Source of the DNA: Tretioscincus oriximinensis
Taxonomy: Eukaryota > Chordata > Lepidosauria > Squamata > Gymnophthalmidae
Assembly (NCBI GenBank): GCA_022410635.1
Contig: JAJVDF010000002.1
Span: forward strand, 4,366,415 to 4,430,414
Length of the DNA: 64,000 nt
Direction: 5' to 3'
Shown here: in pieces, positions 48,437 through 57,531 of the stretch
Layout of the letters: each line of letters begins with the position of its first letter
Numbering within the stretch: the first letter of the stretch is position 1
Made by a program: the position numbers and the translations under genes
Notes under the pieces: generated by a model
Databases searched by the model: none
Told to the model about the DNA's origin: nothing
What the model saw: the letters and a program-made list of their open reading frames with translations, nothing else

Positions 48437-48475
<39 letters not shown>
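48342..48475. repeat. AT-rich low-complexity and (ATT)n microsatellite
   Basis: AATAATAAT-type units change through TATAATATAATA to a pure ATT run at 48437-48472. It has strong self-complementary potential with the ATT run at 48199-48207. Confidence 0.9.
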
Positions 48476-48477
<2 letters not shown>

Positions 48478-50319
48478 CTCGCTTCAGGTAATTTGATTCT
48501 TTGCTACACCTCTGATTTAATTCCACATTTCTGTTCCAAAAGTATTGAATTTGTATTAAGACACCACATTTTTGTAACTTCCATACTCTTAACTTTTTAA
48601 AATTATGATTATTTCTGTCTCACTTATACCCACATGTCTCAGGGTGAGTATGAGTGCATTACTGTAATTGTGCAATTGTGAAGTTAATTATTTTGCATCA
48701 AATTAAATCAAAATAGAATTGTTGTTTTGTTTCAGTCTTGCCTTCTTTGCAGGGTAGTTTCCATACTCAGAAGTGCTGTGACAGGAATGATAAAGTTACA
48801 TCTTTACGAAAGTAGAGTTTTTAATCAAAGCACAGATACCTGTTCAGCCTGTGCATTCATTTTTCATTCCTTTCAGTTTCTTTGTTGTGTCGTATTCATT
48901 ATTAATACACTTTTAGCTATCTTTAAAGCACCTGTGAGAAATGGATTTTCAGTGACTCCTTTACTGGTCTGAAAAGTTGTAGATCTTTGAAAGGAATGCA
49001 ACCTGTCTGTGTGAAAACAGAGAGCCTTAAAGAGGCAAAGTGACACCTTTCTTTTACTGGATTGCTTTCTGTTGGTGAGTGTCCAAGATTTTAAGTCTCA
49101 CAGACCCTATGTTCTCCTGAATAATTCAATTTACATATGTCTTGTAAAATGCTTGCTTTGATGCGCAAATGATAAATCACTAGTGGCAGTAAAATATATG
49201 AATGGCAAGGCCTTTCTTTTTTAGGTGGGAACATTGCCCTCCAGGATTAATATAAGAGGTCTGTTTCATTTTGGGTGCTTCTCTAGGCATCCATGTTTTG
49301 ACTTGATTAAGTTGGCCAAGATTTTGTGTCTGTAAAGAAAGATAAGCTAAGTAGCAATCATGATAATGATGTCAGGGATAGGCTTGTGCAACATCTTGGC
49401 CAATTATCTATATATTATGCCCTACAGTTGTCTGCCTGTGAAAACAAAGGGTTGGCCCTGGGCAAGAAAATGACTTTGGGCAACTCTGCACTGGCCGGTA
49501 TACTAGATCAGCAAGTAAACTAAGATTCTCTCTGTTCCACACACTAGTGCAGTTTAAGGGAAGCATTGAGCGAGTTAGGGCATGTGCATAGTCACCCCTT
49601 GTCTGGAGAATTTGGGTGAGGCCAACATAATAAGCCAGCAGAGGTAAGATGCAGACAGAAAAGATACCAGAGTAAATAGGGTTATCAGAAGGAATGGTGA
49701 GAAAGGAAAAAAAACCAATTCAGATCTTATATGCTGTGTTCGTTAATGGCCTCTTATACAAATATAGTTAATGGAAAACATTTGAAGAGTTGTGCAAAGT
49801 GAAGGGTCCAAACACCTACCTTCTACTACTGAAAAAGGGTTCTGAAACGCTAGGCTGTATTTGTGAGTCAAACTACATTGAGATAGCTAGTGCCTAACTT
49901 GGGGGATAGATAGAACTATCCAATATTTATTTTGGTAGCTGAGAAATACAGTAACTTCCAGTACATTTGTGCCTGTTGATTATATATGAGCTTATGGATT
50001 GATCATACCATTCAGTGAATAGCGTCCACCCCGGCAAAGGATAGCTATTCTTGACATACATGATATAGATATGGTGAGTTCATCTGATTTGTATAATATC
50101 TGATTTAATAAATCACGCCATGGATATTCCTACTGCGACCTACTAGTTAGGGCTCCCCGTGAAGTGACTTTTAGGAATTATGGAAAAAACATAATGTAAC
50201 AATGGCCATGTGAGTGCTAAATAGTTAATTTGGTGTCCAGTGGAGTTATATTGGACAGCCCGATACTGTGGTCATATTGAATGATGGAGATGAAAGTTAG
50301 AATCCCTGTTCAGGTATAA
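48476..50319. other. BCL11B: BCL11B intron 2, no gene seen
   Basis: Apparently unique AT-rich sequence. Open frames below 85 codons have no features. Confidence 0.4.
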
Positions 50320-50630
50320 AGCTGAAACTGAATTGGCTTGTGGCATTTATTTCCAGAAGAGGTGGTGGTAACTAGCAGCCTGGATAGCTTTAAGGCAGGA
50401 TTAGTTAAGTTTATGGACACCAAGGTTATAAATAGCCTTATAGGTTATAATATTTTGATACTGCCTTTGGGATGGAGCAACAAGCAGGATTCCTTAAGTA
50501 TAATTTGCAGGGTGTTGAGAACAGATTTTGCCTTCTGCTTCAGATTGCCCAGGTACAATTGGTGGGCCAGCAGTGGGCTGGACTAGATGAGCTCTGAGCC
50601 CTTTCAGCAGGTCTCCTCTTATATAACTGT
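50320..50630 (+). mobile_element. CR1 LINE 3' fragment
   Basis: It starts with the last codons of ORF2 (FPEEVVVTSSLDSFKAGLVK at 50349-50408). The tail follows: GGGATGGAGCAACAAGCAGG, CAGATTGCCCAGGTACAATT, GGGCTGGACTAGATGAGCTC and GGTCTCCTCTTAT. It belongs to an older subfamily than the 62391 copy. 5' truncated. Confidence 0.8.
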
Positions 50631-51019
50631 ATTTCTAGAGCTATCTAATAGCATTTTGTGGGAAGCTTACAGACTAAGTATGAAACATAAAAAACCATGT
50701 TAAAAATGGTAAACTGAAAATGCATATTGCCATCAGGACATATTTTGATAAATGTTTCGCTAGTAAAAATATCTTCATTTGGCACCTAAATATAATTAAA
50801 AATAGTGCTGGTTGAACTTTTCTGCAGAGTTTATTCCCCAGGGTTAATGCTATTTATTAGATGAATCCCAGAGCCTTTCTGTGCCAACTCTAATAAGGTT
50901 AATATTCTGTGTAAAATACTTCTAAACTATATAGATCTGCATGATAGTGTGGATCAATGAGGCTGTGCCCCCCCCTCCACTGGTTTGCTTTGTTTGCATG
51001 CGACAGGAATGTTTGTAAG
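50631..51019. other. BCL11B: BCL11B intron 2, no gene seen
   Basis: No repeat or gene recognised. Confidence 0.4.
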
Positions 51020-51238
51020 ACTGATTCGGATTAAGGTGTCTATTAGAAAATTAGTGCTCCCAATCTGGAACACAGGAGGCAAGCAGAAAGCATGCCTTCT
51101 GTATTTAGGACAAATGATGGGTGTCTTTCACCAGCCTGCCAAAGCATCTTCCAGAGGCCCTGCAGTTAAGAACCTTTGTTCCCAGTGTTTGGAGATGTGG
51201 GGAAGAGACTATTGCGTGGACAGCTAATCCGAATCAGT
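51020..51238. repeat. Segment bounded by a perfect 14-bp inverted repeat
   Basis: ACTGATTCGGATTA at 51020-51033 is mirrored exactly by TAATCCGAATCAGT at 51225-51238. The 190 bp between them are unique in the window and only weakly self-complementary. This could be a short DNA element with 14-bp ends or a coincidence; no clear target duplication is visible. Confidence 0.45.
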
Positions 51239-52574
51239 ACCATTGCTGCAGATGATGTCATTTCCTGCTCACATATTTGGTGGCCCCTTGCTGGAGAAAG
51301 CATCCAGTGTATCTTCCAAGGCTACACATGTTATCTCATGCAGCTTGAATAAAACGTTAATTTTGGCTTTAGTTTGTACCAGGAGAAACTCTCTCCCTCT
51401 TCAGCTAGCAGGAAAAGGCAAGAGTTTCCCTTTCCCTGTTGCTCTAAAGCCAAAAAATAAATGCCTTTTAGCAACAGTCCGAGGCAAGGGAAGGTGGAAG
51501 AGCCCCGTTTCTGCCCTTTCCCTTTCTATGCGAGCGGACACTGCCCTGCTTGCTGTCTTAGACACCATAGATACTGCTCACGCATCCCCATGGCTCAGAT
51601 CAGTAGGCCAGGCTATTTCAAACTCAGTAATCAGGAATAAAGAAGTGTAAGTGTAGGAAGGACCCTGAATCGTTGTGTGAAGCGATTGCCTTGATCATGT
51701 GTTCATCTATGCGTTTTGTACATATACACATGCTGACAAGAAATCATTTAGCAGGTTCCAATAGTTAGCCTGGGGGAGCCGAGGTCTTAATTTAATTTAC
51801 CACACTGAGTTGTAAAATGAAGAAATAAGATAAAAATTTTATAGTGTGCTTAGGCTAGAAGATTCTATGGAAATTACTGACTGCATAGATTCTGGCTTAG
51901 AGGGCAGTCCCTGCAAGAAAAAGACCTTACATGCTATCTTTTTTTTTCTTTTTCAAACAGAAATTGATTTACATAGGAGGACAAAAATGTAAACTTTGTG
52001 GGAAGCATGTGATGTGAACTTTGAAATGTTTTTTTGGTTGCAGTCAGCTTAGTAGTGTGCCCCCTGTAATTATATAAGTCATTTTAAAATACATGTTTCT
52101 GTTGCCCCTGCTTACCGCTTGGCAGTTTGGACTGTAGTTGGAGAGGTCTGACATTGCTTCCCATTGTTCTGCCACCCAGGCAGCTTCATATGTCAGGGTC
52201 AAATTAATTGTTAGGCAGAGTATGCTGCAGTTCAGTACCATGGCCATATTATAGTCCTTGTAATGGTAATTAAAGTTCCCTCTGTATAGCGGGAAACACG
52301 TTTCTGATCTGGATGTCCACAATGTGGTGATTCTTCGCTGAATATTTTAATATTAATTTTCTAGATTCTGTGATTGATCTTCCAGAGAGGAAAAGAGTAA
52401 TCAGGTTGAACAGTAAGTATAGAAAGGACATGGTGGTTGAAACAGTGGAGCCTAGTTGTACAATCGTCAAATAGTTGCATGGGTAGCAAACACTTTCCTT
52501 AAAATATCAGTGTGAATTATGGCCCTTCTCTTCTTTACAAATGCCTGAAATTTCAGAACTAGGACTTTGTCATT
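51239..52574. other. BCL11B: BCL11B intron 2, repeat-free block
   Basis: 51240-51660 is less AT-rich and gives a 135-codon open frame (51243-51650) without a recognisable domain. It is possibly conserved non-coding sequence. A 12-bp inverted pair (TTTTGGCTTTAG at 51361 and CTAAAGCCAAAA at 51443) lies inside. The rest is ordinary AT-rich intron. Confidence 0.35.
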
Positions 52575-52840
52575 AGTGATAAAAACATAAGACAAGCCCT
52601 GCTGAATCAGGCCATAATCTATCTAGTTTTATCATTGTCTCTCACACAGCAGCCCATCAGTTGCACCTGGGCATCTTGAGCAGAAGAAGGCAAAATCCTT
52701 TGCTTTTCCTTGACTCCCTGCAAATGGCATTTCAGGAATACTGCTTGTTACTCTATTCCGGAGGCAGTATCAAGACATCCATCATAGTAACTATTGTTAC
52801 ACTTGACTTCCATGAATTTGTTTAATCATATGCAGGCTGC
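52575..52840 (-). mobile_element. CR1 LINE 3' fragment
   Basis: Starts AAAACATAAGACAAGCCCTG, CTGAATCAGGCC, then GCACCTGGGCATCTTGAGCA, GACTCCCTGCAAATGGCATT, GAGGCAGTATCAAGACATCC and CTTCCATGAATTTGTTTAAT. This is the reverse complement of a CR1 tail and the last ORF2 codons. It directly precedes the L2 element and may have been its insertion target. Confidence 0.8.
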
Positions 52841-54335
52841 CGACTGGGTACCTATTGAGGTATTCTGAGCTGGATACCTGTCAATACCTGTTGACACCTG
52901 CCTAGCTGCAGGCTCGCTTGGAAGAAGCTGATTATCTAGATCCTTGTCAATCCGGCTTCAGGGGGGGGTTCGGCACCGAGACAGCCTTGGTCGCCCTGAT
53001 GGATGACCTACTCCAGGAGAGAGACAGGGGCACTGGGTCCCTGTTGATACTCCTGGATCTCTCAGCGGTTTTTGATACCATCGACCATGGTATCCTTCTG
53101 GAGCGTCTTCGGGGGCTGGGACTGGGAGGCACTGTCCTGCAGTGGTTCTCTTCCTACCTCTGGGGACGACTCCAGAAGATAGCAATGGGGGACTGCGTAT
53201 CAACACCCTGGGTGCTCTCGTGTGGAGTGCCTCAGGGTTCGATCCTGTCTCCCATGCTCTTTAACATCTACATGAAGCTGCTGGGTGAGGTCATCAGGCG
53301 GTTTGGAGTAGGGTGCCATCAATATGCTGNTGACACCCAGCTCTATCTCGCCATGCCATCGGAATCAGGTGAGGCGGTGGCGGTGCTGGATCGCTGCCTG
53401 GAGGCGGTCAAGGGCTGGATGGGATCTAACAAACTGAGGCTGAACCCTGACAAGACGGAAGTGCTATTGGTTAGGGGATCCCGTGTCCAGAAACTTGATA
53501 GACTCCCTGTTCTTGACGGAGCAGGTTTGCTCCAGAAGGAACAGGTGTGTGATCTGGGTGTCCTTCTTGACTCGTCACTGTCACTGGAAGGTCAAGTGGC
53601 AGCGACAGCTAGAACGGCATTTTCCTACTTACGACTGGTCCGCCAGTTGCGGCCGTTCCTGGACAGGGGGTCTTTGGCCACGGTTCTTCATGCTCTGGTA
53701 ACCTCCAGATTAGACTACTGCAATGCACTCTACGTGGGGCTTCCCTTGAAGACGGTTCGGAGGCTGGAGCTAGTGCAGAATGCAGCAGCTCGTCTGCTGT
53801 CGGGTGTGCCTGGCCGGACGTCCATCACGCCGGTCCTCAAAGAACTGCACTGGCTACCTATTCGCTACCGAGCCCAATTCAAGGTGCTTATACTGACGTA
53901 TAAAGCCCTAAACGGTTTGGGTCCTGAATACTTGAGGGAACGCCTTTTCCCATATAGTCCCGCCCGGTTTCTGCGATCAGAAGGAGAGGGCCTTCTAGTC
54001 GTCCCCTCCTGCTCTAGGATAAGGGGGGTGGGGGCGCGGGGAAGAGCTTTCTCGGTGGTGGCCCCGATACTATGGAATGGCCTCCCCTCGGAAGCACGCC
54101 TGGCGCCATCCTTACAATCTTTTCGGCGCCTGGTAAAGACCTGTCTCTTCACCCGGGCCTTTTCGGGTTAGCTCCCCCATCAGAGGATGACATTTTAAAT
54201 TCTTGTGTTTCTTTTATGGTTTTAATGTTGTGAAGGTCATGACGACCTGAATTTTTAACTTTTGTAAGCCGCCCTGGACACCTTCGGGGGGAAGGGCGGG
54301 GTAAAAATCTTTAAAATAATAATAATAAAAATAAT
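52841..54335 (+). mobile_element. L2-clade LINE, 5' truncated, with long reverse-transcriptase frame
   Basis: A non-LTR retrotransposon copy of about 1.5 kb. It holds the C-terminal two thirds of the reverse transcriptase and the region behind it (52918-54171). A 3' untranslated end follows (TTTTGTAAGCCGCCCTGGAC, GGGGGGAAGGGCGGGGTAAA) with an AATAATAATAAT tail. The protein pattern (FDTIDHGILL, GVPQGSILSPMLFNIYM) and the tail are those of L2-clade LINEs of reptiles. The endonuclease and the N-terminal part are missing, so this copy cannot move by itself. The intact frame and clear tail point to a fairly recent insertion. Confidence 0.9.
52918..54171 (+). CDS. L2 LINE reverse-transcriptase segment (417 codons, 5' truncated)
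   Basis: An RNA-directed DNA polymerase fragment that in an intact element copies the LINE RNA at the target nick. Visible motifs in order: SGFRGGFGTETAL (residues 12-24), motif A LLDLSAVFDTIDH (45-57) with its catalytic Asp, motif B CGVPQGSILSPML (102-114), motif C QYAxDTQLYL (135-144), then KLRLNPDKTEVLLV and a C-terminal domain with LDYCNALYVGLP and LHWLPIRYRAQFK. The N at 53330 falls in the second position of the motif-C Asp codon (G-N-T), so the catalytic residue cannot be read. No stop or frameshift breaks the 1.25 kb. The stated start is only the first possible codon; the natural frame begins further upstream and is lost. Confidence 0.9.
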   Translation: MEEADYLDPCQSGFRGGFGTETALVALMDDLLQERDRGTGSLLILLDLSAVFDTIDHGILLERLRGLGLGGTVLQWFSSYLWGRLQKIAMGDCVSTPWVLSCGVPQGSILSPMLFNIYMKLLGEVIRRFGVGCHQYAXDTQLYLAMPSESGEAVAVLDRCLEAVKGWMGSNKLRLNPDKTEVLLVRGSRVQKLDRLPVLDGAGLLQKEQVCDLGVLLDSSLSLEGQVAATARTAFSYLRLVRQLRPFLDRGSLATVLHALVTSRLDYCNALYVGLPLKTVRRLELVQNAAARLLSGVPGRTSITPVLKELHWLPIRYRAQFKVLILTYKALNGLGPEYLRERLFPYSPARFLRSEGEGLLVVPSCSRIRGVGARGRAFSVVAPILWNGLPSEARLAPSLQSFRRLVKTCLFTRAFSG

Positions 54336-54673
54336 ACCTCAAGTTTCTCAGGACGTATGTCTTATTTCTTTGGAGCTACTGTTAGTCCACCTGCCCTTTG
54401 CAAGGAAAGAAAAGAACAAGTATGGTTTTGAAGAAATGTTTTGAATTGTGTGAGAAGGTTATTATAAATGAATCAGTGCTGGGCATGAATCTAATCAAAA
54501 TCTTTTGATTTTTCAGTGCCTTGTGTTTCATTGTCTATAGAAACAATAGAACGGATTTTTTAATTTTCTATTTCTTGTCTCAGCTTTGCTTGGAAGATTA
54601 AAACTGCTCGCTCTGTCTCGTTTCTCTAATTCTTTTACTTTTACTTTACTAAAGTGATATCTTTACTTTAAAC
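54336..54673. other. BCL11B: BCL11B intron 2, no gene seen
   Basis: AT-rich spacer between the L2 tail and the hAT element. Confidence 0.4.
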
Positions 54674-54970
54674 TAGGGATCCTCAAACTACGGCCCGTGG
54701 GCCACATGCGGCCCGCAGAGGACATTTATCTGGCCTGCAAGATATTGCTATTGCCGCCATCTCTCCTGCTTAGCAGCCGACTAGTCCTGGGGTCACAGTA
54801 ACACACCCCTTGCCTTTTCAATAGCGCATGCACACAACGTGCACTTCATGACACTAGGCAGCCCCAAAACTAGCAGTTTGTTCATATTTAAAAAAAAACT
54901 ATAATCCGGGCTTCCAACGGTCTGAGGAACAGTGAACTGGCCCACTGTTTAAAAAGTTTGAGGATCCCTG
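54674..54970 (+). mobile_element. hAT-Charlie-like non-autonomous DNA transposon
   Basis: A 297-bp element with inverted ends. TAGGGATCCTCAAACT at the left equals the reverse complement of AGTTTGAGGATCCCTG at the right except for the first base. It is flanked by an 8-bp duplication with one mismatch (CTTTAAAC at 54666-54673, CTTTAAGC at 54971-54978). The internal words ACGGCCCGTGGGCC and GCGGCCCGCAG are typical of hAT-Charlie elements. It encodes no transposase. Confidence 0.9.
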
Positions 54971-54978
54971 CTTTAAGC

Positions 54979-56104
54979 TATCTTCAGTTTGTTTTCAGTT
55001 CCATAGAATGCAGTTTAGTCCACTAAAAAACAAACAAGCCCATTGTTCAGGACTGAAGATGAACTGAAGGTGTTCTAAAAGCAAAGATACTCCATTCTTT
55101 CTCATTTGTCTATAATATATGGATTTGGGATATTGGGCCTCCTATCTAAATATATATTTCCTAATAAATGTGGATTTTTTAAAACATAAAAACCTAAGCA
55201 CATGTTTCCACACCCCCTTAAATGCACTGCTTCTTTTTAGACTCATTTGGTTTGCAGTTAGGGCTGTATTTTGAGTGCAGTAAATATTTTTATGCCCCCC
55301 TTCCTTCAGCCATAGGGGTCAAGTAGGTGGTGGCAGAGGAGGTCAAGTAGGCAGAGTAAATGACATTTTCATTCACACTCTTTAATCCAGCCCTCTGGAC
55401 ACACCACTGTTTAAATCCAGCTTCAACACACATTAGGAATGGGGGGGGGGGGGAAGGTGCAGCATTTTTATTCCCACTGGTCACACCAGAATTTAAATCT
55501 TATACGGATCACACCAAATTCTGCTACCTGAGCTGCTATTTTGGTTGCTTTTCCCTAAAATATGGTCTGTCTGCAATGTGGAAGCTGCAAAACCATAGAT
55601 TAGACAATAGTCTTATGAAAAGATTGTCAGTAAGAGATCTTTGCCTTACAGAAAACCTGTGCTGGATATGTTGTAATGTGCAGGACAATGGATTTTTTTT
55701 CTTTTAGTACTTTTAGAATGGGTAAAATAATTCTATTCTTATCCCATTAATAAATGGCCTTCCCAGATGTACCAATTACTATTGGTCTCCTGGAGCAGGT
55801 GTTTGTGCAGGTTTCATGCTTTGGTCCATGATGGAACCATACTGGAGAAGCGGAGCATGGCTTTGATTTGATTCTCTTTGCACATGGTGGACTTCCTGTG
55901 CACATTGTGGCCTGCTATCCCCCCTCTTCTGGATTGCATCCTGCCATTCATGGATAGTGCCCTGCTATGTCTTCCCAGAAACTTGCGCCTCTGTTCTCCT
56001 CAGTTGCACAGTCTACAAGATCTTAGATGTGCTGATGGTGGGTGACAGGTTGTGATTTTGGCCAACGTCGTTCAGGAACATGATGAGACCTGAGACTTTC
56101 GGGA
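54979..56104. other. BCL11B: BCL11B intron 2, no gene seen
   Basis: AT-rich sequence with a G-run at 55441-55453. The 115-codon frame at 55360-55707 has no domain and ends in T-rich sequence. Confidence 0.4.
55441..55453. repeat. Poly-G run
   Basis: Thirteen consecutive G residues, prone to length error. Confidence 0.9.
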
Positions 56105-56185
56105 ATGGTGCGGAGTATAAGTATAAATATATGTATATATAAAAGAAGAACTGGGTTTTTATACTCCGCTTTCCTGTGCTGCTGG
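56105..56185. mobile_element. SINE/LINE tail remnants, head to head
   Basis: GCGGAGTATAAGTATAAATA at 56110 and AAGAAGAACTGGGTTTTTAT, ACTCCGCTTTCC at 56143-56174. The second is the reverse of the squamate SINE tail (gcggggtataaa-ccag-ttcttctt). The 10-bp words GCGGAGTATA and TATACTCCGC form an inverted pair. Assignment is tentative. Confidence 0.35.
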
Positions 56186-57029
56186 TTGAAATTTTAACCT
56201 TTAATAGTTTAAGGAAAATAAAAACAAAAAGGCATCAATTTTCTCAGCAAGATATCTCACACAATATATGTTATTTGTATTGTACCTCTAGACTAGATCC
56301 CATTAATTTACTGACCAGAATATGCTGCAGTGATATTTCTGATTAGCGTTTATTTCAGTATTTGATTTGCAACACCAGTGGTCTCAATTTAACATTGAAA
56401 TATTGACTCATATCCAGGAATTGTATCACTATGTAACGTACTAAACACAGAATATTAACGTAATGTCTAGGCAAAGTTAAATAATCATGGGAGTGCTTTT
56501 GTTCAGAAATACCCCAAAATAGCAGAATAATTGAGCAATATCTGAAGGTGGCCATAAGTTTTATTTTATTTAAAAATTTTTTTTTGGTCATTTATATATT
56601 GTATGTATCTACTTTAAAGAAAGAGCAATTTAGAAGTGTTCTCCTGTACTGTTGTTATATGTAATTGTGGAGTGTGACTTTTCCCAGCGTCAGTTCAGGC
56701 ACTTTGCCAAATGATGGCTGCGACTTTTTGACTGAATAAAGCTCTAAGTAAATCCCACTTGTGATCATGTGACCTGAAATGGAGCTTTTCTTCTGACAGA
56801 GGAAAAAATATCCTGCTTGTACGTTAATTTTTCCCTTCTTTCTTCTGTCTCATACAGTTAAACTGGAAGCTGTTGCACTTGAGTCAGAAGATGCTTTGTG
56901 TTGCTGTGGTTGTTGGTTTTTGTGTAACTCGTGCATATGTGTGTTTATGTTGACAATTGCATTCAGGAGGGCATCCTCAATTCCAACAGGATAGGGCCAG
57001 TTGATTGCAAATTCACAGGGTACGGAGGT
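56186..57029. other. BCL11B: BCL11B intron 2, no gene seen
   Basis: AT-rich sequence that becomes GT/CA-rich towards 57030. No gene recognised. Confidence 0.4.
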
Positions 57030-57166
57030 GGGGTGGGTGCGTGCACGCACGTGCACACACACGAACGCGTGCGCATGAGCGTGCGCGCATGTGCACATAC
57101 AGACGCTTGTAACGACAGGCAGAACCTCTCTTCTGCTCTCACTACAAGCGTCTGTGTGCACGCGCG
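57030..57166. repeat. Alternating purine-pyrimidine tract with an inverted repeat
   Basis: GTGCGTGCACGCACGTGCAC, GCGTGCGCATGAGCGTGCGC and similar bases alternate purine and pyrimidine almost without break at 57036-57100, the sequence type that adopts Z-DNA. Bases 57083-57111 (ending ACAGACGCTTGTA) are mirrored by 57143-57166 (starting TACAAGCGTCTGTGTGCACG). Confidence 0.75.
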
Positions 57167-57171
57167 TACTT

Positions 57172-57371
57172 AGCTGCTCCTTGACTGGAGGCGGGGTTCC
57201 GCCCTGCTCTCAGACAAGCGCGCCAGCTCCAGCGGAGCAAAAACGCCTACGTTTGTGACAGGAGAACAGAGTTGTCCTCCTGTCAGAAACCCAGGCNTTT
57301 TTGCTCTACTGGAGGCGAGTTCGCTTTGCCTGAGAGCAGGGCGAAACCCCGCCTCCAGCCAAAGAGCAGCT
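57172..57371. mobile_element. GC-rich 200-bp palindrome (foldback element)
   Basis: The left arm 57172-57263 begins AGCTGCTCCTTGACTGGAGG, continues CGGGGTTCCGCCCTGCTCTC and ends GTGACAGG. The right arm 57278-57371 reads in reverse complement AGCTGCTCTTTGGCTGGAGG, CGGGGTTTCGCCCTGCTCTC and ends CTGACAGGA. The arms match at roughly 85% over about 92 bp, with a loop of about 14 nt. An N lies in the right arm at 57297. It looks like a foldback MITE, unusual here because of its high GC. Confidence 0.75.
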
Positions 57372-57531
57372 ACGGCACGCTCCGAGGGTNCTCCCAGGAC
57401 CCCGGAAAGTGTTGCGCGCGCTGCAGCCGTCAGCTCTGATGGCTGCTTTTCCTTTAAAATCCCGCCTTTTTACATTTACATAAACCTGGATTGTCCCGGT
57501 TTACCGGGACGTATGGCAACCCTACAGGGTA
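57372..57531. mobile_element. Possible DNA-transposon terminus beside the palindrome
   Basis: GC-rich sequence with CG-rich words (GTTGCGCGCGCTGCAGCC) ends in TTGTCCCGGTTTACCGGGAC and GTATGGCAACCCTACA. The end (ATGGCAACCCT) is the reverse of AGGGTTGCCAT at 26250 and resembles a hAT-like terminus common in reptiles (agggttaccatacgtcc). It may be the right end of an element that includes the palindrome at 57172-57371. An N lies at 57390. Confidence 0.45.

Noticed and set aside
52947..53206. Minus-strand frames inside the L2 element
   Set aside because: Shadows of the reverse-transcriptase frame on the opposite strand.
56850..57173. Opposing frames over the GT/CA-rich tract near 57 kb
   Set aside because: Low-complexity translation (repeated His/Ala/Val/Cys) of an alternating purine-pyrimidine tract.
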